DNA of 9,890 nt from Candidatus Bipolaricaulota bacterium (GCA_023132545.1 JAGLYB010000045.1:1-9890), one strand, 5' to 3'; shown: positions 1 to 6,961, counted from the stretch's first letter. Translations and numbers: made by a program. Notes: generated from the sequence alone by a model not told the origin.

Positions 1-727
1 TGAACGCCGGTCGATCGATCATGCGATCAATGGCCTCACGAAGAATGGAGGCCTCATGTGATGGCGAGACCCCTTCTGTAGGAGGTACCAGAATCAAGCG
101 GCCTTCATCGAATGGGATTTCCAGCGCAAGTACGTCTCCGACCTTGTTGCGGGCCAATACCCGGGCAAATCGTTCGATCGGCGTGGACAGCAAATCTTGA
201 TACACCGCATCGTATACAAAGAATTCGCGGAATTGTTCGATGTACTCCGAGAACGGACTGGTTGAGTCCTCGACCACAATATCACGCCCTCGGCGCGGGA
301 CGAATCGCCCATTGGATGGGAATACCAGCTGATGATGCCGATCAATCAAGGATATGCTGGGTAGCCAACTATAGCGATCGAGATGCTCTGCGGGAGTGGA
401 CCCAGAGGAAATTTCCAGCGGCTCACCGCGTGATCTCAATCGACAGACAAGGATGCCTCCTGCTTGCTTGAGCAGGTCTTCGGCCTCGGAACGACGCTTG
501 GCCATCCACGCGGTCAATGTCTTGCCCAAACCACGATCACGATGCGCGTCGATTCGGCGCACGCCATCCGGTGTGATTCCCACCTCGCGTATCCACCGCT
601 GGTTGATTTTCAGCGGATCGATGAGGACGGCATCATAAGCGGAGAATGAGAACCTTCCGAAGAAATCCTCGCGCTGAATAGTCGGGTGGTCCAATCTCCA
701 ATCGATCGATAGATAACGATTTTCCAT
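1..727 (-). CDS. Hypothetical protein, N-terminal part (runs off left edge)
   Basis: An uninterrupted minus-strand frame of 242 codons runs from ATG at 727 to the window edge with no stop, so the C-terminus lies outside. The protein starts MENRYLSIDWRLDHPTIQ and has no signal peptide or membrane segment, so it is probably cytosolic. It is rich in charged residues and has many Arg and Asp (for example RRIDAHRDRGLGK near residues 57-69, and DRHHQLVFPSNGRFVPRRGRD near 130-150, which reads like beta strands with a basic loop). I do not recognise the family and assign no function. The start is fixed by an in-frame TAA at 742-740 just upstream. Only a weak GGTAAG-type ribosome site precedes it. It lies downstream of the sigma-factor operon on the same strand, but a strong terminator and a repeat array separate them, so it is probably transcribed on its own. 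Confidence 0.75.
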   Translation of the reverse strand, partial: MENRYLSIDWRLDHPTIQREDFFGRFSFSAYDAVLIDPLKINQRWIREVGITPDGVRRIDAHRDRGLGKTLTAWMAKRRSEAEDLLKQAGGILVCRLRSRGEPLEISSGSTPAEHLDRYSWLPSISLIDRHHQLVFPSNGRFVPRRGRDIVVEDSTSPFSEYIEQFREFFVYDAVYQDLLSTPIERFARVLARNKVGDVLALEIPFDEGRLILVPPTEGVSPSHEASILREAIDRMIDRPAF

Positions 728-736
728 AGCATGGTT

Positions 737-766
737 ATCTTACCGCCTGACGTTTGCGGACGACAA
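737..766 (-). promoter_or_regulatory. Possible promoter of the left-edge gene
   Basis: On the minus strand, TTGTCG (766-761) is followed after 18 bases by TAAGAT (742-737). Each matches the sigma-70 consensus at about four of six positions. A start about seven bases downstream would fall only a few bases before the ATG at 727, giving a very short or absent leader. This would fit the weak ribosome-binding site. The call rests on visual matching only. Confidence 0.25.
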
Positions 767-865
767 CAACGAGCACGTTCGCGAGTTGTTATCTTCAGCC
801 TCTGCGGACGACAACAACGAGCACGTTCACGAGTTGAACTCTTCAGTTTCTGCGGACGACAACAA
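755..865. repeat. 48-bp tandem repeat, about 2.3 copies
   Basis: Two full units (755-802 and 803-850) and a 15-base partial third unit (851-865) share the start TGCGGACGACAACAA and repeat every 48 bases. The first 26 bases of units 1 and 2 are identical. The second halves differ at several positions (GTTATCTT against GAACTCTT). The second-half box GTTATCTT also occurs at 734-741, before the first unit, so the array extends degenerately to the start of the left-edge gene. The third copy runs into the terminator of the PKD-protein operon and supplies part of its T-tract. The repeats are non-coding as far as I can tell. They may be a duplicated promoter or operator region for the gene at 727. 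Confidence 0.85.
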
Positions 866-895
866 GAAAAGGGACCGCCGGATGGGCGGTCCCTT
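861..895 (-). terminator. Intrinsic terminator of the sigma-factor/PKD operon
   Basis: GGGACCGCC (871-879) and GGCGGTCCC (885-893) are a perfect 9-bp inverted repeat around a 5-base loop. AA at 869-870 and TT at 894-895 extend it to 11 bp. Read on the minus strand, the stem is followed directly by TTTTCTTGTT, the expected U-rich tail. It lies 13 bases past the stop codon of the PKD protein gene, so it ends that transcript. Confidence 0.92.
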
Positions 896-908
896 GAATA
901 CGTATTGG

Positions 909-3533
909 TTACGGTGCTTCCAGGTTGAGAATCGTGGTTGTCCAGAAGACGAACCTCGTTGTCTCGGTATAGGAAATGGCGGAGCCAACTCGGAAATTGA
1001 TACTTGGCGTCAGCTCATCGCTACTTCCGCTAGGAAGCCCGACCACAAACGGTGAAGTCGGAGGATGAACCATCGAATGGCGCAAGTACACGAAACTGGA
1101 GGACGTATCGAGCGTACCATTGCCATCGATGTCCAGATCGAGCTTCATCCAGATACTGCTGGAATTGGGAACCCGGAACTCGTAATCCACACTGCCCGTC
1201 TGAAGTGCCCCCTCGAATACCAGAGTCTTGCCACCATCTGTGGGGGCAGGAAGGATACCCAACGGGACCACAACGCCACTCGACGATTGGCCGATGTTCT
1301 GGAATGGATCGTCAGAGCGGAGTTCGAGCCGATAGCTGTGCGGCGTAAACCAGCCGGCACCAGCGTTAACTGTCAGATGCCAGGAATCGGTTCCCCAAAC
1401 GAACACGCCGGGAGTGGTCCCCATTGCCGGAGCACCAGGAGTTCCTCCCGTTGCCGTGATGACGACGCCTTGAACCGATGTCGAGGACAAGCCGTCGTTA
1501 TCGATGACGGTCAACCGCACCATTGCAATGCCTGGAGTGTGATAGGTTGCATTGACCGTCGGGGCAAATACGTCATCCACGCCGTTGCCATCCAGATCCC
1601 ATCGATAGCTGACGACGCCGCCGTCGGGATCGTAGGATGTGGATGCATTGAACGATACGGATTCGCCGACAACCGGGACTGCTGGAGAGAAGGTGAACAG
1701 AGCCACCGGCGCTTGCTGCACCGTGCCCAGGCCCACACTTTGTGAGGAGGTATCTGTGGCACCGTCATTGTCGGTAACAGTCAGGGACACGATATACGTG
1801 CCTGCGCCCGCAAACTGGTGATAGACAACGGGACCGCTGACTGGAGGTGTTCCGTCTCCAAATGACCATTGATACGAGCTGATGGATCCATCGGAGTCCG
1901 TTGATCCTGTGCCGTCAAACCGTACCCATTCGCCGATCGCCGGCGATGCGGGCAAGTAAGAGAAGCTGGCTGTTGGAGCGGCATTCACCGAACCACCTAC
2001 CTGGACCATCTGAGTGTTAGCGTTTGTTGCACCGTCATTGTCCGTGACAGTCAAGGTAACCATATACATGGTGGCATTCGTGAAGCGATGCCAAACCACA
2101 CTTCCAGTGCCGGTGCTGCCGTCGCCGAAATCCCAGGCGTAGTTCGCGATCGATCCGTCCGGATCGGAAGACGACGATGCATCGAATTGCACCCATCCAT
2201 TGACGAGAGGATTCGGCGGCGAGAACGTGAAATTGGCAACGGGTGACTGATTGGAAGGGCCCACCTGGATCGCCAAGGATGTGGAATCAGTGGCGCCATC
2301 ATCGTCTGTAACAGTCAAGGAAACGACGTAGGTACCTGAGATACTGAATCGATGCCATACTTGGCTTCCCGTGCCAGTCGATCCATCCCCGAAATTCCAA
2401 GCATAGCTGGCAATGGTTCCATCCGCATCGGTTGACGCGGTAGCATTCAACTGTACCCACTCGTTGACCATTGGATGGGTCGGGGTCCACGAGAATGCGG
2501 CCACAGGGGCCTGATTGCTGGATCCGATTTGCACGGCCTGTGTCATCGTATCGCTGGCGCCGTCGTCATCTGTAACTGTCAAGGTCACAACATAGGTGCC
2601 AGGAGTGTTGAATCGATGCCATTGAGATACGCCGGAGTCGATCGATCCGTCTCCGAAATTCCAAGTGTAGCCAACAATGGTTCCATCCGAATCAATGGAC
2701 CCAGAGCCGTCAAATTGAACCCATGCCCCCACCGGTGGATTGACCGGGGAGTAGGAGAAGTCGGCTGTTGGCGATGCATTGGTCGGGAACAGCGGGACCA
2801 ACGTAACGTTAATGGTTCGCGTGATGTTTCCAATGATTAATGTGGCGGCTTGCCATCCCAAGTACCCGGGCTTGGTCACGGAGATCTGATGGAACCCCTG
2901 TGACACAAACAGCGTGCGCGGAGTATAGCCGGCATACTCGCCATCGAGATAGATCAACCCGCCTGAAGGTGTCGAATTGATCACCAGCGTCCCATAGGAA
3001 GAAGGGGGGCCTTCGACGATCTCGAAAGATGTGAAATCCCAGCTTCGTTCAGTGACCGGAAGAATGCCGAGGATCTGAACCTCAACCTGTGCTTGGAAGG
3101 CAGCTGGGTCCTCCGGTGAGAAGAAGGCGAATGGATCAACGGGCGACGTGGTCGCCAGGATCTGCATGCGCTCGGTGCCCAGTGGCGGCCCAATGACCCA
3201 ATTATTCGGGAGGACAACATGCTCGCCTGCCTGAACATAGTTGTCTGATCCCCCTGGCAATGTGTTTGGGAACAACGGGGCTGCCGTGCCATCCGGGTAG
3301 ATGTCCCAGACATAGATGTAGGCAGGTTTGTTCACACTATAGTGAATGACGATGGGGTCACCAACTTGGTAGGCGCCCTTGTCAACCCAAATTCGTACTT
3401 CAAGCTCGCTGCTCTCAGGGGGGGAGGGGAAAATGCCCAGTGGGGCGACATTGTCTTGGCCCAAACTCGTGAATGCAGCAAACGTGATCAAGAACAAAGC
3501 TGCAATTCCTAGTTGGCTTGCTTTCCTTTTCAT
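909..3533 (-). CDS. Secreted DUF4384-PEGA-PKD(x5) surface protein
   Basis: An 874-residue exported protein. Residues 1-25 form a signal peptide (basic MKRK, hydrophobic core, SLG-Q cleavage region) without a lipobox. Residues about 45-155 resemble DUF4384 (VWDIYPDGTAAPLFPN, then LPNNW and an ATTSPVDPF strand). Residues about 180-247 are a PEGA domain (LVINSTPSGGLIYLDGEYAG, then TPRT and KPGY). Residues about 254-702 hold five PKD domains of 88-89 residues, with repeated WNFGDGS, WHRF and LTVTDDDGA motifs. The last 170 residues match nothing I recognise. PKD and PEGA domains usually serve adhesion or ligand binding at the cell surface; that role here is inference. The start has an excellent ribosome site, AAAGGAGG, five bases before ATG. 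It is the last gene of the operon, 42 bases after the upstream stop, with a terminator behind it. No enzyme motif was seen. Confidence 0.93.
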   Translation of the reverse strand: MKRKASQLGIAALFLITFAAFTSLGQDNVAPLGIFPSPPESSELEVRIWVDKGAYQVGDPIVIHYSVNKPAYIYVWDIYPDGTAAPLFPNTLPGGSDNYVQAGEHVVLPNNWVIGPPLGTERMQILATTSPVDPFAFFSPEDPAAFQAQVEVQILGILPVTERSWDFTSFEIVEGPPSSYGTLVINSTPSGGLIYLDGEYAGYTPRTLFVSQGFHQISVTKPGYLGWQAATLIIGNITRTINVTLVPLFPTNASPTADFSYSPVNPPVGAWVQFDGSGSIDSDGTIVGYTWNFGDGSIDSGVSQWHRFNTPGTYVVTLTVTDDDGASDTMTQAVQIGSSNQAPVAAFSWTPTHPMVNEWVQLNATASTDADGTIASYAWNFGDGSTGTGSQVWHRFSISGTYVVSLTVTDDDGATDSTSLAIQVGPSNQSPVANFTFSPPNPLVNGWVQFDASSSSDPDGSIANYAWDFGDGSTGTGSVVWHRFTNATMYMVTLTVTDNDGATNANTQMVQVGGSVNAAPTASFSYLPASPAIGEWVRFDGTGSTDSDGSISSYQWSFGDGTPPVSGPVVYHQFAGAGTYIVSLTVTDNDGATDTSSQSVGLGTVQQAPVALFTFSPAVPVVGESVSFNASTSYDPDGGVVSYRWDLDGNGVDDVFAPTVNATYHTPGIAMVRLTVIDNDGLSSTSVQGVVITATGGTPGAPAMGTTPGVFVWGTDSWHLTVNAGAGWFTPHSYRLELRSDDPFQNIGQSSSGVVVPLGILPAPTDGGKTLVFEGALQTGSVDYEFRVPNSSSIWMKLDLDIDGNGTLDTSSSFVYLRHSMVHPPTSPFVVGLPSGSSDELTPSINFRVGSAISYTETTRFVFWTTTILNLEAP
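1428..2774 (-). repeat. Tandem array of five PKD-domain coding repeats
   Basis: Five diverged coding units with a period near 265 bases. The five units begin at protein residues of about 253, 341, 429, 518 and 607. The most constant stretch on the plus strand is like CCGTCATTGTCNGTAACAGTCAA (written with one variable base), seen near 1760, 2030, 2294 and 2560, and it encodes the LTVTDNDGA strand. Units 2 and 3 are the most alike. Similarity at the DNA level suggests internal duplication and possible copy-number change by recombination. Confidence 0.8.
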
Positions 3534-3575
3534 GTTCGCCTCCTTTTGATTCTTCTCTGTGGATAATGCGTTGAC

Positions 3576-4274
3576 CTAACTTACAGCAGCCAACGCGACT
3601 TGTGTCAAATCCGAGGGCTCGATGCGGTTGAGAACAAGTTCGACATCTTCAGGAAGCAGGGTCACTCCTTGAAGCATAGTCAAGCGCTTGTGCACCTCTT
3701 GATACAATACGTGGCCTTCAAACGGGCTCCCTCCGCCTTCGAGAAAATCACCGATGGTTTCGGAAATGTGAATGAGTAGTTGATTGAAACGTAGCATGGG
3801 AATGGCTGTGGGCATTTTTTGTGGCAACCCGGCAGGTGCACTGAAGATGCCCTTTGACCACAGCAGTTCCTCCCGAGTCAGGACTAGCAGACTCCAGCGC
3901 ACTAATAATCCCTGTTCGATTTGCTGAAGGGGAACGCCTCTTGCCAATCCCTCGGATGCCTTGTTAATGAGGCCCTCGATAGGAAATCCGTCTCCCAGTG
4001 CATGAGCCAAGACGATCAGGATGGCCTCCTTCTCGAACGAAGGTGCTGGATGACTGGCCAGCCGATCAATGAGACGCAGGAGCGGCTCGGCGGGGAAATC
4101 CCCTTGTGTCATTCCCAGCTCAATAGTGGACAGAATAAAATCGGGATTGAAGACAGGAATTGAATACAAAGCCTGCTCATATTCCACAAGAGGGATCTGC
4201 GCAATCACACCCACGGCGGGCAAGACCAAGAGAAGAACTATCATCCAGAATCTGAAAGCTATTCGAGAGATCAT
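3576..4274 (-). CDS. Secreted helical protein of unknown function
   Basis: A 232-residue protein that I do not recognise. Residues 1-25 form a signal peptide (MISRIAFRFW, then a Leu/Val core, cleavage likely after VIA), with no lipobox, so a periplasmic or secreted location is likely. The mature part looks almost all-helical. Residues about 58-75 and 90-125 carry loosely repeated helices with a pattern such as GFPIEGLINKASEGLARG followed by VPLQQIEQGL, like small helical-repeat proteins. There is no cysteine and no catalytic motif in view. Its ATG overlaps the stop of the upstream anti-sigma-like gene as ATGA (4274-4271), so the two are probably translationally coupled. It is followed 42 bases later by the PKD protein gene. 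Position between regulator and surface protein suggests a periplasmic partner of one of them, but this is inference. Confidence 0.85.
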   Translation of the reverse strand: MISRIAFRFWMIVLLLVLPAVGVIAQIPLVEYEQALYSIPVFNPDFILSTIELGMTQGDFPAEPLLRLIDRLASHPAPSFEKEAILIVLAHALGDGFPIEGLINKASEGLARGVPLQQIEQGLLVRWSLLVLTREELLWSKGIFSAPAGLPQKMPTAIPMLRFNQLLIHISETIGDFLEGGGSPFEGHVLYQEVHKRLTMLQGVTLLPEDVELVLNRIEPSDLTQVALAAVS

Positions 4275-4858
4275 ACACCATCACCCCCACGTCCAATATA
4301 GCGAACGGAGCTGTATTCCCCGAAACTCTGGATGACTTCATCGGCACGAGGATCATGTCCTTGCCATCGACCATCAACAATGAATGCGTATTCATATCGT
4401 CCCGGGGAGAGTGGAATACTGGTGGTCCAAATCCCGTCCCCATCTGGGTCGGACAAGTCCGTTCCTTCCCAGGCATTGAAGTTACCGACCACGGCAACCG
4501 TCTTGGCATCCAACGGCGCTGGCCATACGAACACGACCTCCTGAGTGCCGTCGGCAGAACGAAGTGGCTGTAGTGACACCTGCGGTGCTCCGCCTTCTGG
4601 AAGAACGCGATCGGACAGTGTCAAGCCAACAAACAGGAAGATGGCGGCGGTAGCGCCGACAACGACGATTTGTCCGAGACGTGTTCCTCGCGTGGGGGCC
4701 AACAATTGCCCTAGCCACTGGAAACCCCGCAATCGTGGACACCGCTCGCCAAGCTCCATGACGACACGTTTCTCCATGTCGCTGAGCCTCTCTGCTGACG
4801 CGGCCACTTCAGCCTTCAGCGTGTCCTGCAATAGCTTATCCAATCCGTCAGTTTTCAT
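4271..4858 (-). CDS. Candidate anti-sigma factor with outer CBM48/AMPK glycogen-binding domain
   Basis: A 195-residue single-pass membrane protein. Residues 1-60 are a charged, probably helical cytosolic part (MKTDGLDKLLQDTLKAEVAA). Residues about 63-81 are the membrane segment (IVVVGATAAIFLFVGLTL). Residues about 104-188 form an AMPK/CBM48-type early-set domain with GNFNAW, DPDGDGIW, GRYEYAFIVDGRW and DPRADEV. Trp130 and Trp165 match the two tryptophans that contact glycogen in AMPK beta, while the usual Lys in the YKF strand is Ala158. The N-terminal part lacks the HxxxCxxC zinc motif of classical anti-sigma domains; its only Cys is Cys40. It starts 6 bases after the ECF sigma stop, with AAGGAG eleven bases upstream of ATG, and overlaps the next gene by ATGA. 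Membrane position next to an ECF sigma gene suggests an anti-sigma factor that senses a carbohydrate outside. This is inferred from context. Confidence 0.85.
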   Translation of the reverse strand: MKTDGLDKLLQDTLKAEVAASAERLSDMEKRVVMELGERCPRLRGFQWLGQLLAPTRGTRLGQIVVVGATAAIFLFVGLTLSDRVLPEGGAPQVSLQPLRSADGTQEVVFVWPAPLDAKTVAVVGNFNAWEGTDLSDPDGDGIWTTSIPLSPGRYEYAFIVDGRWQGHDPRADEVIQSFGEYSSVRYIGRGGDGV

Positions 4859-4864
4859 GCTGGA

Positions 4865-5404
4865 TCACGCTCCTTCCTCAAATAGATCCTTAAGCATGGC
4901 TTTCCCTCTATGAATGCGTGTCTTAACCGTTCCTTCAGGGATCGAGAGGATGCTCGATATTTCCTGATACGGTAGCTCGTTGTAGAACCGGAGCACGAGA
5001 GGCGCTCGATAACCGTACGGCATCTTGGCAAGTACTTTGCGAATCTTCGCCTGTCGATCCTCTGCGCCCACAAGCTTCGCCGGATCGATTCCTCCCCGAA
5101 TTTGAAGAGGTTGTTCCGTCGACGGGTGATTCTTTCGATAGCGCAGCTTGTTGCGGCAGAGATTGGCCGCGATCGTGAATAACCAGGTTGAGAAACGTCG
5201 CTCCAAATCGTATCGACGCAGGTTGACGTAGGCTCTGATGAATGCGTCGTGACTGACGTCTTCGGCATCAGCGCGATTTCGCATGAAGCCGAGGCACAAC
5301 CCCAAAATGGCATCCTTATAGCGACTGATGATTTCACCCCAAGCTCCTGTATCTCCTTGTAGTGATGCTCTCAACAAGCTCACCTCGTCTTGCATACGGT
5401 ACAC
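4865..5404 (-). CDS. ECF-family RNA polymerase sigma factor
   Basis: A 179-residue sigma-70 factor of the extracytoplasmic-function class. Region 2 spans residues about 20-90 (LQGDTGAWGEIISRY, AEDVSHDAFIRAYVNLRRYD, FSTWLFTIAANLCRNKLR). Region 4 spans about 118-172 (LAKMPYGYRAPLVLRFY, then the helix-turn-helix ELPYQEISSILSIPEGTVKT and RIHRGKAML). There is no region 1.1 or 3, as expected for ECF factors, and no C-terminal extension. I place the start at GTG 5404 because AGGAGG lies ten bases upstream. The ATG at 5395 gives the classical family N-terminus (MQDEVSLLRASL) but has no ribosome site at the right distance. An ATG at 5470 is also in frame but lies upstream of the likely promoter. It heads the operon and probably drives it, held in check by the membrane protein encoded next. 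Confidence 0.93.
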   Translation of the reverse strand: MYRMQDEVSLLRASLQGDTGAWGEIISRYKDAILGLCLGFMRNRADAEDVSHDAFIRAYVNLRRYDLERRFSTWLFTIAANLCRNKLRYRKNHPSTEQPLQIRGGIDPAKLVGAEDRQAKIRKVLAKMPYGYRAPLVLRFYNELPYQEISSILSIPEGTVKTRIHRGKAMLKDLFEEGA

Positions 5405-5430
5405 GTTCGCGTAGCCTCCTCGGTGTGCCC

Positions 5431-5459
5431 AATATACACGCTTTCTCGAAGCAAGTTTC
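5431..5459 (-). promoter_or_regulatory. Possible (auto-regulated) promoter of the sigma-factor operon
   Basis: On the minus strand, GAAACTT (5459-5453) resembles the ECF -35 element GGAACTT. It is followed after 16 bases by TATATT (5436-5431). Transcription would start near 5425, just ahead of the AGGAGG ribosome site at 5420-5415. The -35 is ECF-like and the -10 is closer to sigma-70, so which sigma factor reads it is open. Confidence 0.35.
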
Positions 5460-5552
5460 GGACACGACATCCATCACCTTCAGCTAGGACGAACCCCCCT
5501 GCAGCAGTAGTCCAGCGTCCACCAAACGCGGTTGAGGACAAGGGTAGACTGT

Positions 5553-5575
5553 GCTGGGTCATCCGATGGCCCAGC
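5553..5575 (+). other. Hairpin in the leader of the TolB-like lipoprotein gene
   Basis: GCTGGG (5553-5558) pairs with CCCAGC (5570-5575). A G-T pair and CAT/ATG continue the stem to about 10 bp around a CCG loop. Its 3' arm overlaps a second, weaker pairing: CCAG and CCAA at 5571-5579 with TTGG and CTGG at 5583-5593. The two structures exclude each other and end just before the AAGGAGG ribosome site (5601-5607). They could be an attenuator or chance. There is no long T-run after the stem. Confidence 0.35.
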
Positions 5576-5615
5576 CAAGATTTTGGAGACTGGCACTTTT
5601 AAGGAGGTCAATGAG

Positions 5616-6935
5616 ATGTCCGCGACACGAGCCAAAGCGGGCCCAACGAACAGGAAACTTGCCGCCGTGATTTGCCTACTGGCGCTCATGACGATGGGGT
5701 TAGCCGCTTGCCGCGGCTTCTTCGGTCAAGCCCCCATTGCGCTACTGGTGATAGACGCCGCAGGTGACCAAGAGGTCCCCATTACGATTACATTTGATAT
5801 CAGCGGATCGAACGATCCGGATGGAACGGTTGCCACCTATGAGATCGATTTCGGAGACGGATCGACTCACACCACGGGCACGGATGTGACCGATGTGATT
5901 ACCCATGAATATACCGAGAATGGCGACTATACCGTTCTCCTGACGATCACCGACAATGACGGACGCATCGGCATGATCAATGGTCTTGTCAATGTCGGTC
6001 CTGTCATGATCACGTTTGCTGCCAATCGCATAGCCGATTATGACATCTATCGCATGCAAGGCGATGGAACGGATCAGGGAGCCGTGAGAAACACCACAGA
6101 TGATGAGCTGTTCCCGGATCTAGTGCGACGGACGCGAGACAAGATCGCCTATGCTACCGAAGACGGACTGAGTTGGAACATTCACACGATGACGGTTACG
6201 GGAGGCAGTTTGAATCAGCTGACCGTCCAGACCATGTCCAATCAAATTCAACCCAGCTGGTCGTCCAATGGATCAAGTATCGTCTATGCCTCGAACGCTG
6301 AAGACGGCACGTCTGATGCATCTTGGGAGTTGTTCACGATGACGGCCACCGGCGGGGCTCAAACCAAGCTGACGATACAGTCGCCTTCGTGGGCAATCGC
6401 CCCGGCCTATTCCCCGGTGAACGACGACATTCTGTTCGTGTCGAACAAAACGGCAACGGGTGGAAGCTCTATCTGGCTGTGGGATGATTCGTTGGGCGCG
6501 GCAATTGAGCTTAAAGATGACGCAGGACGAGACGGCGACGCATCACCTGCCCTTGCCGGTGTTCTCGGTACGGTACTAAATCTCCCTGCTGGCGCTGGCT
6601 TCTCAAAACCTGCGTGGTCGCCGGACGGAACGAAGATTGCATTCTCCCGAGAGCGAACCCTTGGTGGCGAGATCGACATTTACGTCATGGATGCCGATGG
6701 ATTGAATCCTGAATCACTGGAGGATTACGTCGATGGTCTCGGTGTGCTGAACACCGGCATTACCACCGATGACGATGAATTCTGTCCGTATTGGCTCGAA
6801 GACGGCAGCGGCATCTGTTATGTTAAAGAGGACGGCGGCGGGGACTATCAGATCTACAAGGTCACCTTTGCCACTGGTGTCATCACCCAATTGACGGAGA
6901 CCGGCAACAACGTGTCTCCAACCTCCAAACGCTAG
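5616..6935 (+). CDS. PKD + TolB-like beta-propeller lipoprotein
   Basis: A 439-residue envelope lipoprotein. Residues 1-32 are a lipoprotein signal (basic start, hydrophobic stretch, lipobox LAAC with Cys32). Position +2 after the Cys is Arg, not the Asp inner-membrane retention signal of E. coli. Residues about 39-128 form one PKD domain (FDISGSNDPDG, YEIDFGDGS, YTVLLTITDNDG). Residues about 132-435 contain six PD40/TolB-type strands-and-turns, such as PSWSSNGSSIVYAS and PAWSPDGTKIAFSR, with repeated endings such as DIYVMDADG and QIYKVTFATG, fitting a six-bladed propeller. Such proteins usually bind partners at the outer membrane or periplasm. The start ATG is chosen because AAGGAGG lies eight bases upstream; an in-frame ATG at 5532 would add 28 residues ahead of the signal peptide. 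It diverges from the sigma operon and shares the PKD theme with it. It has its own terminator. Confidence 0.93.
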   Translation: MSATRAKAGPTNRKLAAVICLLALMTMGLAACRGFFGQAPIALLVIDAAGDQEVPITITFDISGSNDPDGTVATYEIDFGDGSTHTTGTDVTDVITHEYTENGDYTVLLTITDNDGRIGMINGLVNVGPVMITFAANRIADYDIYRMQGDGTDQGAVRNTTDDELFPDLVRRTRDKIAYATEDGLSWNIHTMTVTGGSLNQLTVQTMSNQIQPSWSSNGSSIVYASNAEDGTSDASWELFTMTATGGAQTKLTIQSPSWAIAPAYSPVNDDILFVSNKTATGGSSIWLWDDSLGAAIELKDDAGRDGDASPALAGVLGTVLNLPAGAGFSKPAWSPDGTKIAFSRERTLGGEIDIYVMDADGLNPESLEDYVDGLGVLNTGITTDDDEFCPYWLEDGSGICYVKEDGGGDYQIYKVTFATGVITQLTETGNNVSPTSKR

Positions 6936-6961
6936 ATCTCCAAATGTACTTCAGGGGAGGG

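Noticed and set aside
1..30. Cluster of GATC/CGATCGATC motifs as a replication or methylation site
   Set aside because: It lies inside coding sequence, similar short GATC pairs occur elsewhere in the window, and no DnaA boxes or AT-rich unwinding region accompany it.
755..865. CRISPR array
   Set aside because: The 48-bp units are directly adjacent with no unique spacers, there are only about 2.3 copies, and no cas gene is in view.
731..928. Small plus-strand frame that reads the 48-bp repeat as a 16-residue tandem peptide
   Set aside because: The period is a multiple of three, so any frame would repeat. There is no ribosome site, and the frame runs through the terminator hairpin.
1065..1745. 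226-codon open frame on the plus strand
   Set aside because: It is antisense to the PKD repeats, has low-complexity Arg/Cys-rich translation and no ribosome site. It exists because the PKD gene avoids certain codons on the other strand.
4855..5337. 160-codon open frame overlapping the sigma-factor gene
   Set aside because: Same strand, different frame from the sigma factor, which carries all the conserved regions.
5405..5470. Upstream ATG at 5470 as the sigma-factor start
   Set aside because: It adds 22 residues without family similarity, although a weak ribosome-like site precedes it. A better AGGAGG site and a plausible promoter lie downstream of it. It remains possible.
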